NCBI RefSeq assembly: GCF_026627925.1
Contig: NZ_JAPNLE010000006.1
Span: 1-64,000, forward strand
Length of the DNA stretch: 64,000 bases
Origin: Cupriavidus sp. D39
GTDB lineage: Bacteria > Pseudomonadota > Gammaproteobacteria > Burkholderiales > Burkholderiaceae
Reading direction: 5' to 3'
Under the pieces are notes generated by a model. That model worked only from the letters and a program-made list of their open reading frames with translations. It did not search any database and was not told the DNA's origin. Position numbers and translations under genes: made by a program. Of this stretch, positions 1 through 9,429 are shown piece after piece (the first letter of the stretch is position 1; each line of letters begins with the position of its first letter).

Positions 1-221
1 GCAGCGGACGCATTCACACACGTGTATATTGCCCGGGATTGCCGGCACCAGGGACCCACGAAACCGCACGCATGCCTCGCATGGGATTGCTCTCGGTGGT
101 AGGCCTCCAGCCGTTGCGGGGCGTGCCTGGCTGGCCAGGCGCAGCAATTTTACCCCTAGCAGCGTAACCAATACGGCCATTGCCAACTTCGGCTGTAACT
201 CTCCCTTTCTGCGACACAACC

Positions 222-1094
222 CTATCGGGTGCTCATATATGCGGCAAACAGCGCCGGCTGCAAACCGCGCAATTCCTTGCGCCGTTCAACTAGCTCATGG
301 TGGCGACCGTGCCGCTCCAAGTTCAGCAGTTCGAGCAGCAAGCGCATCGCACGCTCAGGCGAGCTTTGAGTCGACTGCTGTGTCTGACGCAGTAGGTTCG
401 CTAGGCCCGGTTTCTCGATCAACGCCCAGGCGGGAAACCAGACCAGATCCTCGACGGCACCATCGCCCTCGAAGCGAGAGTCGAATGTCTTGCGCAGCGT
501 AGTCAGACAGGAGTCCTTTAGGCGGTGAATCAGTCCGTCAAGACGGCTTGCCGAAAGCCACGCGAGCTCGGCCAACAGCGGCCAGATGGCTTCCAGTCCG
601 TGCTGGTGATATTGCGCCTCTGCCATCCAGCAAAGCGTCGTTGGAATGCGGCGCCACGATGCAATACGTGCGATGGCTTCTTGTGCCGCGACCCAGTCCC
701 CGACCTTGATCCACAAGGGTGCTGCATGGGCATCGTGCTCGTTGCGGCACAACGGCAAGTGCTCAGCTGCGTGCGCGAGCGCTCGCCAAAACGGCGCGAG
801 CCATGCATTGGCGGCAGTGTCACCAAACACGCGGGCAGCAGCCGGTACAACCTCGCAGGTTATCTCGCCATGCGCACGTCGTAGTGCATCGTGGTCGCTA
901 AAACGCTCCGGCCTTGGTTCCTCGAGGGCTCGAGTCAGCGTACTAAGGGCAGGGAGAAGATCGTCGGAAGGACACTCGCTGAGCAATAGCTGCAACGCAC
1001 CCCGCGCAGCAACCGCATCGCGGCGCTGCAGGGCGTCGGCAACATCATTGCGTAGCATCACGTCGCGGCTGTGAGCAAAGATATCGAGTTGCAT
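222..1094 (-). CDS. Conserved protein of unknown function (paralogue A)
   Basis: This gene encodes about 290 residues, and I do not recognise the family. The protein is rich in Ala and Leu with many predicted amphipathic helices, which suggests an all-alpha, repeat-like fold. It has no signal peptide or membrane segment. The chosen start gives MQLDIFAHSRDVML; an upstream in-frame start would add 13 residues that the paralogue does not share fully. The paralogue lies at 55389-56282, and the copies differ mostly by substitutions. It is the first gene of the duplicated module, with a small unknown gene upstream on the same strand. No function is assigned. Confidence 0.7.
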   Translation of the reverse strand: MQLDIFAHSRDVMLRNDVADALQRRDAVAARGALQLLLSECPSDDLLPALSTLTRALEEPRPERFSDHDALRRAHGEITCEVVPAAARVFGDTAANAWLAPFWRALAHAAEHLPLCRNEHDAHAAPLWIKVGDWVAAQEAIARIASWRRIPTTLCWMAEAQYHQHGLEAIWPLLAELAWLSASRLDGLIHRLKDSCLTTLRKTFDSRFEGDGAVEDLVWFPAWALIEKPGLANLLRQTQQSTQSSPERAMRLLLELLNLERHGRHHELVERRKELRGLQPALFAAYMSTR

Positions 1095-1273
1095 CGACTT
1101 CAACACCCAGAATAATGTGACCGTCCAAGGCATGAGGAGGGATTCTAATCCATCTGGCAGCTCAGGAGCAGGTGGGGAGTGGCTGCATCAGCGGCGACCA
1201 GGCGGAAACCGCGCCGGCGCGGCCGATGGGTGGATACGGGCTGGAGTAGGCAATGGGATGCCAGGGGAAGTGT

Positions 1274-1648
1274 TTACTCTGTCCATACCGAATCCACTTC
1301 CCGCATCAAGCGCCCGGCGAGAATATAGTCGCCCAGCTTGGATGCCTTTGCCTCGAGGCTCTCCAACTCAGCTTCAGGCAGCTCGGACAGATCAAATTGA
1401 CAATAGAGGTTTCGTTGTCGGAAGGTCGTTTTTGGCCGCATCAGGCCGGCGACCAGTGCCGTTGGCGATTTGACTGCGATGTTCTCTTGCCCGCGATATT
1501 CCACGCGGATCCCTGCCTTCTGGCCGAGCCGACCCAGTTCAATCGCGTCCTGCCAGCCAGCCTCATAGTCCAGTTCCACCACGGTCACGCCTTCCGTCCC
1601 CAGGAGTCTTAGTGCCTCCCCTTTGGTGCCAGCTCGTGCTGTCGCCAT
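1274..1648 (-). CDS. Small conserved protein of unknown function (copy A)
   Basis: This gene encodes about 124 residues that are mixed alpha/beta by eye and appear soluble. The ATG at 1648 is preferred to the GTG at 1660 because a GGAGAAG ribosome-binding site lies just upstream at normal spacing; the GTG itself overlaps that site. The near-identical paralogue at 56451-56825 keeps the same start context. It lies on the same strand as the preceding unknown gene with a gap of about 180 bp, and divergent from the H-NS gene. I recognise no family or catalytic motif. Confidence 0.65.
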   Translation of the reverse strand: MATARAGTKGEALRLLGTEGVTVVELDYEAGWQDAIELGRLGQKAGIRVEYRGQENIAVKSPTALVAGLMRPKTTFRQRNLYCQFDLSELPEAELESLEAKASKLGDYILAGRLMREVDSVWTE

Positions 1649-1660
1649 TGACTTCTCCAC

Positions 1661-2199
1661 TCACATTCTTGGCGCATTTGGGCAACACCCTGTGCTCCCA
1701 CAGTATTGTAATCGCCTGCGGAGCCCCGAGGCCGATAGCCCTTTCCGGCGATTGACATCCGCGGGGGCTGTGGAATGTGGGGGCAGACCAGGTGGGCAAG
1801 GGGAGGGGAGGGAGCTGCGATGTCGCCCCTCTTTCAGAACACACTTTATTCAGCTTGTGGGATGCCAGCCATGGCATGGCATTGGGCAATTCCCCCGGTG
1901 CCACGGTCATAGCCGGAGCCCTTGTAGGCTTCGAGTTCGGCAAATTCAGCTCGGGGCAGCCAAGCATCGGCGAGTACTTCTTCGTGCTTACCTCATTCTG
2001 CACTGGTAACGCGCATTGAATTCACCACTCAGTTGCTATCGCCCCTTTTCCGACGGAGGAAGAATAGGTCGGGAGGGTTGTATTCACAGAAGCTCTGCTC
2101 CGGCCAAGATCATCCGGGCGGGCTAGATTCACAGAGTTAGTGAAAATATGGCGAAATGCTGTAGGATAATTGAACTGTTATCTATAGACGGAGACCGAG
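1661..2199. other. Intergenic region between small unknown gene and H-NS gene
   Basis: I see no convincing gene in these 540 bases. The last 80 bases before the H-NS start are almost identical in the two module copies and end in a GGAGACCGAG ribosome-binding region, so they probably hold the H-NS promoter. The other copy carries a tandem GGATAA duplication in this stretch. The rest is similar in both copies but more divergent, as expected for non-coding sequence. Confidence 0.5.
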
Positions 2200-2523
2200 A
2201 TGGCTACCTACAAACAATTGCTAGCAAATAAGGAAAAGCTGGAGGCCCAGCTTGCCGAGGTTCGTCAAAGCGAGGTCGCTGGCGTCATTGAGAAAATCCA
2301 GGCGATGATGGCAGAGTACGAACTCACGGTCGATGACTTGGCGCCGAAACGACGTCGTGGACGCCCGGCGGCTAGTGACAAGCCTAAAGCTGCGGCGAAG
2401 GAGAAGACCTCGCTGCCGCCAAAGTACATGGACCCCAAGACTGGGGCCACCTGGACAGGCCGTGGTCGGGCACCGGCGTGGCTGGGCAAGAATCGCGACA
2501 AGTTTCTGATTCCAGAGGCATGA
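2200..2523 (+). CDS. H-NS family nucleoid-associated protein (copy A)
   Basis: This gene encodes 107 residues, the usual length for beta-proteobacterial H-NS proteins. Residues 1-50 form a charged coiled-coil oligomerisation region. A basic linker follows with an AT-hook-like RRRGRP at about 52-57. The C-terminal DNA-binding motif reads TWTGRGRAPAWL at about residues 88-99. Such proteins silence AT-rich, horizontally acquired DNA. A GGAGACCGAG site precedes the ATG. The paralogue at 57383-57706 differs at only a few residues. Carriage within a duplicated module beside mobile DNA suggests a role in silencing the island, which is an inference. Confidence 0.93.
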   Translation: MATYKQLLANKEKLEAQLAEVRQSEVAGVIEKIQAMMAEYELTVDDLAPKRRRGRPAASDKPKAAAKEKTSLPPKYMDPKTGATWTGRGRAPAWLGKNRDKFLIPEA

Positions 2524-2571
2524 GCCGTTCTAGCGCAGCCCCAAGATGGTGTTGCGCGCCGTTCCTGAGGT

Positions 2572-3318
2572 TCAATGAAACGCCGCCGCGGCCCCGCAAC
2601 ACTTTTTGAACTTCATGCCGCTACCGCAGGGGCACGGGTTGTTGCGACCGATTTTCGGCGACGAGCGTTGAATCATGGTCGCGAGCTGCCGTTCATGAAC
2701 GGCCTTCCGGTATGGGAGCCAGTAGCGATAGATGGCGGCAGTGCTCGTTGGGATCTGTTTCGCCAGCTCTTCACGTTGATCCGGCCAGCGAGTCAGCGCC
2801 TCCTCCTCGGGCGTGACCTCGTCCGCGCCGAGCAAGTACAGCGGGCGCAGCCATTCCTGCCCGCGGGCATCGTCGAATAGCTGCTGCCAGTCCTGTTTGC
2901 GCAGCGCAATGCCCTGCATAAAGTCGTGTGCCCACGATTCACCGTCAATGTGCTCTTGTGTATCGTCCGGGCAGGTCATGGTATCGAACATCGGTTCGAA
3001 AACGTCCGGATCGTTCTCCAGAGACCAGACGATGCCGTTGAAATGCCGTAGGATCAAGTCAGAGATGCGCTGTGCCTGATCCTTCGTCTTGAAATGCGAC
3101 GCATCTTCCTTTTCCGGCCCCCATATGCCCGGCAGCACCTGGCTTGGCAGCAGGGTCGTCGGCCCTATGGCGGTGGCGGTCAAATATCCATCTAGCCCCG
3201 CGAGCATCAGTGTGGTATCCGACGGCGCATCGGAGATGAGGAACTGGTCGAGCTTGTCCAGTTCCTCGTCGGACAGGGGAGCCATCATTCGGAGGGTGTC
3301 CGAGAGCGAGGTCGGCAT
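2572..3318 (-). CDS. YecA/UPF0149 family protein with SEC-C zinc motif
   Basis: This gene encodes 248 residues. The N-terminal two thirds match the UPF0149 (YgfB/YecA) family, with the characteristic LDGYLTA segment near residue 44. The C-terminus at about 222-242 is a SEC-C motif, NPCPCGSG followed by KKCCG, which binds zinc as at the end of SecA. E. coli YecA has the same architecture and associates with ribosomes or the Sec system. The gene has its own ATG and lies tail-to-tail with the H-NS gene. It is absent from the second module copy, so it marks the edge of the duplication. The cellular role is not determined. Confidence 0.88.
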   Translation of the reverse strand: MPTSLSDTLRMMAPLSDEELDKLDQFLISDAPSDTTLMLAGLDGYLTATAIGPTTLLPSQVLPGIWGPEKEDASHFKTKDQAQRISDLILRHFNGIVWSLENDPDVFEPMFDTMTCPDDTQEHIDGESWAHDFMQGIALRKQDWQQLFDDARGQEWLRPLYLLGADEVTPEEEALTRWPDQREELAKQIPTSTAAIYRYWLPYRKAVHERQLATMIQRSSPKIGRNNPCPCGSGMKFKKCCGAAAAFH

Positions 3319-3414
3319 GATACGTATTTGGCGGGGTAAAACGGGTGCATTTTACGCTGCCGACGTCAGCGGATGGGGTTGCCTGCTGGCGTATCTCGTT
3401 AGCCACGCCCGCCT

Positions 3415-4200
3415 ATGGCGCCGCGGGTGGGGCTACGTCGGCTATCTGCTGTAGCGCCGCCTGCTCCTGATACCATTGCTGTAATTCCACCACCATCAGC
3501 AAGCAGGATCGGCGCCATATCAAGGAACTCGAGCGCTGTGTGAGCTGCTGGATGTCAGTCCCGGCTATCACCAACGCAAGCAACGCGCAACGAGCGACAG
3601 GCCGCACGGAGGCCGGCTCAGTGACGATGCCCTGCTGGCCCACATCAAGGCGATACACGCCGAGGTCAAGGGGAATACGGCTGGCCGCGCATGTGGAAAG
3701 AACTGCTGGCACGCGGCGTGCGGGTGGGCAAGGAGCGTGTTCGCAAGCCGATGGCGCAGCGCGGCATTCGTGCCCGGCACAAGCGCAAGTACATCGCGAC
3801 GACCAACTCGAACCACAACTTGCCGGTGGCTGCCAATTTGCTGGAGCGCAACTTAGCCCTGTGGCTCCGAATCAAGTCTGGACGAGCGACATCACGTACG
3901 TGGCGACGGCCGAAGGCTGGCCGTACCTGGCGGTCATCATCGACCCGTTCAGCCGGCAGGTGGTCGGTTGGTCGATGCAACCGCACATGAAGGCCGAACT
4001 GGTCACGGACGCACTGCGCATGGTCTGGTTCCGGCGAGGACCAGCGACCGGCGTCATTATGCATAGCGACCGGGGTAGTCAGTACTGCAGTCACCTATTT
4101 CAAGGCGTCGCCCTGAACCGATGCGGCTGCCCACGGCAGTCTGAATCAACCCGCCGCCATCGGAGGCCATTACCCCAAACACACCACGGCCCGGCACAGT
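3415..4200 (+). pseudogene. IS3-family transposase (OrfB) remnant
   Basis: Fragments in different frames together resemble an IS3-family OrfB. They include [12 protein letters not shown] near the start, then [20 protein letters not shown] in the HTH_21 region, then QVWTSDITY and HSDRGSQY, which carry the first two acidic residues of the DDE integrase core. The final Glu region is missing and the reading frame changes at least twice. OrfA and clear terminal repeats are not visible. This is a dead relic separating the YecA-like gene from the signalling genes. Confidence 0.85.
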
Positions 4201-4329
4201 AAATTCATGAAGCCAGGTGACGCAAAGTCATTGACGCGTTCCGATTGGTGTTCAATCGACCAAGCATCCTAGTTTCGTTTGCATTTCATGCAAACATTGC
4301 CTCACATAACAACACTTTCTAAAAGGTTA

Positions 4330-4518
4330 CTAGCCATTGCGGACCACGGTACGTTGTCCGCTGAATGTCTTGACATTACTGAACGCCTCAAACAGCTCTG
4401 CAGGCTCCACGTTGATGATCTCCTGGTTGACCCGCCGTGCCCCTTGCCTGATCAGCTCCTCGAGACTCAGTCCGAGTCCCGATAGACCGATCTCTTCTTT
4501 ACGTTTATCCTTGTTCAT
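4330..4518 (-). pseudogene. IS256-family transposase N-terminal remnant
   Basis: About 62 residues starting at an ATG at 4518 resemble the N-terminus of IS256-family Mutator transposases: SLEELIRQGARRVNQEIINV followed by VKTFSGQRTVVRNG. A stop codon then cuts the protein where a family member would continue for over 300 residues. The remnant lies antisense to the region just upstream of the hybrid kinase, so the insertion probably replaced the kinase's original promoter or N-terminus. Confidence 0.75.
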
Positions 4519-4654
4519 GGTGGAGCGTTTCCTTGCGCTGGTTTCCGATCTCGACAATCAGATTGTCAGCGAAAATCTCCACCGCCTTCAATGCCACACC
4601 TCAAATCCCAGCCCGTACACGACTTTCGACTTTAGCTCAGGCAGGCATGAAAAA

Positions 4655-7600
4655 TTGGTCGCCCCCCGATTTCTGACCGTAGCCTTCGTCACAGTATTGC
4701 TGGTCTTTAGCCTGCTGGCGGTGATGACATGGGTAAACGCATCCAAATCGACGGACGCGTCCCAATGGGTTGAACACACCTATCAAGTGCGCGCGACACT
4801 GGACCGAATCACATCAACGCTGTCCGAGGCCGAGATCGCTCAGCGAGGCTACTTACTCACTGGCAACCCGGATCACATTCGGGTGCGCGATGATGCATTA
4901 AGTGCGCTCGGCCGCGCCGCCGAAACAGTCGACCGGTTGATCACCGACAACGCCGGCCAACAGATTCGACTTCGGCAATTGCAGGTGCTCATCGCCGAGC
5001 GTGCGCATCTTTACCACGTCAACGAGAAACTCCGCGAGCGCGAAGGTCTGACCGCCGCGCCTGCATTGGTCACCGGTGTGTCGCCATTGATAGGCAGCAT
5101 GCGTACTATCATTACGCAGATGGTTGACGAGGAGAATCATCTGCTCGGCGTGCGAAGGCAAAGCGAAGCGTCGAGACTGCACGTGACGCGCGTCAGCTTC
5201 ATCGTGCTGATTGCGATGCTGTTGGCCGCCGTATTCATGCTGTTCTGGCGCCTTCGCGTCGACATACGACTGCGCGATCGGGCTGACGCAACGATCCGTT
5301 CAAATGAAGCGTTGCTCAAGCAAATCCTGGACGTGCTGCCGATCGCCGTATCGGTCGCCGATGCAAGCGGCCAGCTAACGCTGTCCAACCCCGCCGCACG
5401 CACCCTGTCGGCCAGCATCACCCCCGTCGACACCGGGCGTGACCACGTGAAACAAGGAGAGCGCAGCGGCAACGCCCACGAGCTCGCCCCACATGAGTGC
5501 GCGCTGGCGAGGGCCGTATTGCAGGGCGAGACGTTCCTGAACGAGGAAGTTGAAATCAAAGGCGCTGACCAGAGCCGGAGATTTGCGCTACTATCCGCGG
5601 TGCCGCTGTGGGACGATCAGCAGACGATCATCGGCGGGGTCACCGTGTGCCAGGATGTGACCGCGCTCAAGCAAACGGAGCAGCTGCTGCGTACGGCCGC
5701 GCACTTCGATGATTCCCGTAGCCGGGCGCTGGCGTTGTTCAATGCGAGCTTCGACCGCCAGAAGATCGCCGATGGCCTGCTGGCGCTGCTGGCAGACAGA
5801 CATCCTTTCCCAGTGTCGGCGCTGTACCGGCACGACGAGTGGCTTGGCAAGTTCGTGTGCGAATCCGCACGGGGACTACCCGGCGGCATAGCGCGCGACT
5901 TCGCGTTTGGCGATGGACTACTGGGTCAGGCAGCGCAGATCGGTCGCACCGTCGTTTTCGACGTGGCCGCGCAGATGCCTGACTTGATCATACAGACCGG
6001 CGTGCTGGACTGCCGCCCGGCGCAAGTTTTGATGGTGCCGGTCATATACCAGGAACGGCGTCTCGCGGTGCTCGCGCTGGCGGCGACGCGCGTGCTCGAC
6101 GAACACGAAAACACGTTTATCGAGAGCCTGTGCGTGCAGCTCGGTATCGCGCTGCACAATCTAACGCTGTACGCGGACACGCGGCTCCTGGCAGACCAGT
6201 TGCGCATGCGCAGCGAAGAAATCGTGCGCAAGAACGACCAACTGGAAGAAGCAAGCCGGATGAAGTCGGAGTTCGTGGCCAACATGTCGCATGAGCTCCG
6301 CACGCCGCTTAACGCGATCATCGGATTCTCCGAAGTGCTAAAAGACGGACTGGCCGGCGAACTGTCCCCCCAGCAGAGGGAATACATCGGTGACATCTTC
6401 GGCAGCGGCCAGCATCTGTTGGCGCTAATCAACGACATTCTCGACCTGTCCAAGGTGGAAGCGGGCAAAATGGTGCTCGAACTCGAGCCGGTCGACGTCT
6501 CCGAGCTGCTGTCGAATAGCCTCAGGATCGTCAAGGAGACCGCCTTCGCGCGGCGTATCGGCCTGAAACTGGAGGTCGCCGCCGGCGCGCAAATGATTCA
6601 AGCCGATGCTCGCAAGCTCAAGCAGATGCTCTATAACCTGTTGTCCAACGCCGTAAAATTCAGCCCGGACGGTGGCCAGGTCACGCTATGCGCACGGCGC
6701 GTGGCGCGCGCCGAAGTCGGCCATCGCAACTACGATCGGCCCGGACGAACGCTCGCACTCCCAGAGAGCGACGATCAGGAATTCCTCGAGATACGCGTCA
6801 CCGACGAAGGCATTGGCATTGCGCCGAAGGGACTGGAACGTCTGTTCCTGCCGTTCACCCAGATCGACGGCGGCCTCGCGCGGCGCTTCGAGGGCACAGG
6901 CCTCGGACTGGCGATGGTACATCGGTTGGCAGTGCTGCATGGCGGCACAGTGGGGGTGGAAAGCGCGGAGAATCACGGATCCTGCTTCGTCGTATGGCTG
7001 CCGTGGCGGCCCGCTCAGCGCTCCGCCGACGCGGCCGCGGTGCCCGCACCGACGGAGCGAAAATGGCCGGCGACCGCCGAATCACGCTGGGTGCTGGTCG
7101 TCGAGGACGACGACGCTGCCGCCGAGCTCATCCGCCGTCAGCTCGAATCCGATGGGCTCAAAGTTCGGCGGGCGGCCAGCGCTGAGGCTGCACTTGAGAT
7201 CGCCACCGAGCACCCGTTCGCGTTGGTCACCATCGACATCATGTTGCCAGGAATGGATGGCTGGGAATTGCTCAGCCGCATCAAGCAAATCCCTGCGCTT
7301 GCACATGTGCCCGTAGTCATTATTTCGATCGTCGCGGACACCAACAGAGGCATCTCGCTCGGCGCGTCGGCCATACTGCAGAAACCGGTCAGTCATCAGC
7401 AGTTGCACGGCGCGATCGCCAATCTCGGCTTCGACACCGGCGACGACCGTGCGCTGCTGACGCTGGTTGTCGATGATGATCCGAAATCGGTCGAAATCAT
7501 CGCCGCTAGCTTGCCCGAGCCGAAATTCCGCGTGCTGCGCGCGTATGGCGGGCGCGAAGGGATCGAGGCCGCGCAGCGGCACATACCGGACATGATCGTG

Positions 7601-7834
7601 CTCGACCTGATGATGCCGGAAGTGAGCGGATTTAACGTGGTCGAGGTTCTCAAGAGCCATCCCCACACCGCCAAGATTCCGGTTCTCATCGTCACCGCCA
7701 AACATATCACCGCTGACGAACGCGCGAGACTGAACGACCATGTGAGCAGCATCGTCGAGAAATCGGAATTCAATCATGGTCGCTTCCTGAACGAGGTGCA
7801 GCGAGTTCTGGTTGCCAGCAAGGACCGGGCCTGA
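4655..7834 (+). CDS. Hybrid sensor histidine kinase (CHASE3-PAS-GAF-HisKA-HATPase-REC-REC)
   Basis: From the TTG at 4655 the protein is about 1059 residues. A membrane segment at about 5-25 is followed by a CHASE3-like periplasmic domain with the AEIAQRGYLLTG motif and a second membrane segment near 180. Then come PAS (about 215-330), GAF (350-505), HisKA with phospho-acceptor His546 in SHELRTPLNA, and HATPase_c with its N box near 662 and GTGLGLAM near 748. Two receiver domains follow, with Asp861 and Asp984. The start is uncertain. An in-frame ATG at 4517 lies inside the antisense IS256 remnant and lacks a ribosome-binding site; the TTG sits directly before the first membrane helix. The stop is directly followed by a CheY-like gene. 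Confidence 0.9.
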   Translation: MVAPRFLTVAFVTVLLVFSLLAVMTWVNASKSTDASQWVEHTYQVRATLDRITSTLSEAEIAQRGYLLTGNPDHIRVRDDALSALGRAAETVDRLITDNAGQQIRLRQLQVLIAERAHLYHVNEKLREREGLTAAPALVTGVSPLIGSMRTIITQMVDEENHLLGVRRQSEASRLHVTRVSFIVLIAMLLAAVFMLFWRLRVDIRLRDRADATIRSNEALLKQILDVLPIAVSVADASGQLTLSNPAARTLSASITPVDTGRDHVKQGERSGNAHELAPHECALARAVLQGETFLNEEVEIKGADQSRRFALLSAVPLWDDQQTIIGGVTVCQDVTALKQTEQLLRTAAHFDDSRSRALALFNASFDRQKIADGLLALLADRHPFPVSALYRHDEWLGKFVCESARGLPGGIARDFAFGDGLLGQAAQIGRTVVFDVAAQMPDLIIQTGVLDCRPAQVLMVPVIYQERRLAVLALAATRVLDEHENTFIESLCVQLGIALHNLTLYADTRLLADQLRMRSEEIVRKNDQLEEASRMKSEFVANMSHELRTPLNAIIGFSEVLKDGLAGELSPQQREYIGDIFGSGQHLLALINDILDLSKVEAGKMVLELEPVDVSELLSNSLRIVKETAFARRIGLKLEVAAGAQMIQADARKLKQMLYNLLSNAVKFSPDGGQVTLCARRVARAEVGHRNYDRPGRTLALPESDDQEFLEIRVTDEGIGIAPKGLERLFLPFTQIDGGLARRFEGTGLGLAMVHRLAVLHGGTVGVESAENHGSCFVVWLPWRPAQRSADAAAVPAPTERKWPATAESRWVLVVEDDDAAAELIRRQLESDGLKVRRAASAEAALEIATEHPFALVTIDIMLPGMDGWELLSRIKQIPALAHVPVVIISIVADTNRGISLGASAILQKPVSHQQLHGAIANLGFDTGDDRALLTLVVDDDPKSVEIIAASLPEPKFRVLRAYGGREGIEAAQRHIPDMIVLDLMMPEVSGFNVVEVLKSHPHTAKIPVLIVTAKHITADERARLNDHVSSIVEKSEFNHGRFLNEVQRVLVASKDRA

Positions 7835-7835
7835 G

Positions 7836-8234
7836 ATGCCACGCATACTGGTGATAGAGGACAACCCCGCCAACCTCAAGCTCGCAACGCTGATGCTGAA
7901 CAAGGCGGGCCACACGGTGACGAGCGCCCAGACGGCCGAGGACGGGCTGGCGCTGGTGCGTACGGAGCCGCCCGACCTGATTCTGATGGACATCCAACTG
8001 CCCGGCATCAGCGGCCTGGACGCCACGCGCCTGCTGAAACAGAACCCCGCGACCCGGCCGATTCCCGTGATCGCAGTCACGGCGCTGGCAATGAAGGGCG
8101 ATGAGGAACGCATGCGCGCGGTCGGCTGCGATGGCTACCTGACCAAACCGTTGCGCTACCAACAACTTTGGGATTCGATCACCGCACTCCTGAACCGGTG
8201 TGATCCGCCCCCGCCACACAACGAACTAACATGA
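7836..8234 (+). CDS. Stand-alone CheY-like response regulator
   Basis: This gene encodes 132 residues, a single receiver domain with no output domain. The acidic pocket residues are at 8-9 (IED), the phospho-acceptor is Asp52 in LILMDIQLPG, and the conserved Lys lies in YLTKP near 103. It resembles DivK-type single receivers that relay phosphate or control kinase activity. The ATG follows one base after the stop of the hybrid kinase, and its own stop overlaps the next ATG (ATGA). The three genes are therefore almost certainly one translationally coupled operon, and phosphate probably flows from the kinase to this protein and to the HD-GYP regulator. Confidence 0.92.
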   Translation: MPRILVIEDNPANLKLATLMLNKAGHTVTSAQTAEDGLALVRTEPPDLILMDIQLPGISGLDATRLLKQNPATRPIPVIAVTALAMKGDEERMRAVGCDGYLTKPLRYQQLWDSITALLNRCDPPPPHNELT

Positions 8235-9328
8235 ACGCCAATACTGACAATCGGTGCGCGAACATCCTGATCGTCGATGACGAACCCGAAAACAGGAGGC
8301 TGATCGCGGCGATGCTGAAGCCAGAAGGTTACCTGACACGGACCGCCGCCAGCGGCGCGGAAGCGCTCGCACTTGTGGCACAGGAGCGACCTGACCTGAT
8401 TCTGCTCGACGTACTGATGTCGGGCCTCGGCGGACTCGAGGTCGCGCGGCTGCTGAAGGCGGATCCGGCGACCCAAGCGATTCCGATCATCATGGTGACG
8501 GCGTTGCTTGATCGCGAGAGCAGACTGGCGGGATTGAACGCGGGCGCGGAAGATTTCCTCAGCAAGCCGGTCGATCGCGCGGAATTGTGGGTGCGCGTGC
8601 GCAATCTGCTGCGCCTGAAGGAATATGCCGATTTTCTGCACGACCATAATCGCCAGCTCGAAATCGCGGTGCAGGCGCGCACTGCGAAGTTGCGCGAAAG
8701 CTATGCCGAAACCATTAATGCGCTGATCCGCGCGTCGAAGCACAAGGACGAAGAGACCGGGAATCACGTGCAGCGCATCAGCTTCTATTGCCGGCATTTG
8801 GCGGAAGTGCTGGAGATGGACAGCGCGTTTATCGATGCGATCTTCCATGCCAGCCCGATGCACGACATCGGCAAGATCGGTATTCCGGATCACATTCTAT
8901 TCAAGCCTGGCCCCCATTCGGCGGAAGAACGCGCGATCATGAAGAGCCATTGTCAAATAGGCGCGCAGATCCTGGGGGACAGCGACTCACCATATCTGCA
9001 TATGGCGGCGGAAATCGCGCTAAGTCACCATGAGCGCTGGGACGGCACCGGCTATCCACACGGCCTGTGCGGCACGCAGATCCCGCTGTCTGGCCGAATC
9101 ACGGCCATCTGTGACGTCTACGATGCGTTACGCTCCAGACGCCCCTACAAGGACGCGCTTGACCATGAGACGGCTGTCCGGATCATCACCGAGGGCGACG
9201 GGCGCACCGTACCCACGCATTTCGATCCGGAGGTGCTGAGTGCGTTCAAACGATCGCTCGGACGGTTCGCCGAAATCTACCAGGAATACGGCGATCAGGA
9301 AAACGGTGACGAGGCGTTGCCACGTTAG
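8231..9328 (+). CDS. Response regulator with HD-GYP phosphodiesterase output
   Basis: This gene encodes 365 residues. The N-terminal receiver domain has Asp16-Asp17 and phospho-acceptor Asp60 in LILLDVLMSG. A helical linker at about 135-165 leads into an HD-GYP domain. The metal-binding MHDIGKIG lies near 213, HHERWDGTGYP near 275 gives the GYP signature, and the following DVYDALRSRRPYK segment is typical. HD-GYP proteins hydrolyse cyclic di-GMP to GMP. All expected motifs look intact. It overlaps the upstream receiver gene by ATGA and is last in the kinase operon, so phosphorylation probably controls c-di-GMP breakdown. Confidence 0.94.
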   Translation: MNANTDNRCANILIVDDEPENRRLIAAMLKPEGYLTRTAASGAEALALVAQERPDLILLDVLMSGLGGLEVARLLKADPATQAIPIIMVTALLDRESRLAGLNAGAEDFLSKPVDRAELWVRVRNLLRLKEYADFLHDHNRQLEIAVQARTAKLRESYAETINALIRASKHKDEETGNHVQRISFYCRHLAEVLEMDSAFIDAIFHASPMHDIGKIGIPDHILFKPGPHSAEERAIMKSHCQIGAQILGDSDSPYLHMAAEIALSHHERWDGTGYPHGLCGTQIPLSGRITAICDVYDALRSRRPYKDALDHETAVRIITEGDGRTVPTHFDPEVLSAFKRSLGRFAEIYQEYGDQENGDEALPR

Positions 9329-9429
9329 CGCACGCTTCCGTCGGCCAATTGATATCAGGGAAACCCAGATATGCTCGCGGAATACAAAGTCCCAAGCCGG
9401 AATTCCTTGTCGTCGCATGGCGTTGCAAG

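Larger units (their letters stand above)
211..2523. repeat. Direct repeat copy A of a three-gene module
   Basis: This 2.3-kb block carries an unknown gene, a small unknown gene and an H-NS gene. It recurs at 55374-57706 in the same gene order and orientation. Homology begins abruptly at a shared segment starting TCTGCGACACAACCC and stops at the H-NS stop codon. The flanks outside the two copies differ: a YecA-like gene follows this copy and an IS701-type element follows the other. The copies differ by scattered substitutions and small indels, so the duplication is not very recent. Confidence 0.9.

Noticed and set aside
1563..2009. Open frames on both strands upstream of the H-NS gene as possible genes
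   Set aside because: They are not preserved in frame in the second module copy, whereas the flanking genes are.
7082..8113. A 343-codon antisense frame over the kinase receiver domains and CheY-like gene
   Set aside because: Receiver-domain motifs on the plus strand are unambiguous. The antisense frame crosses a gene boundary and shows no family resemblance.
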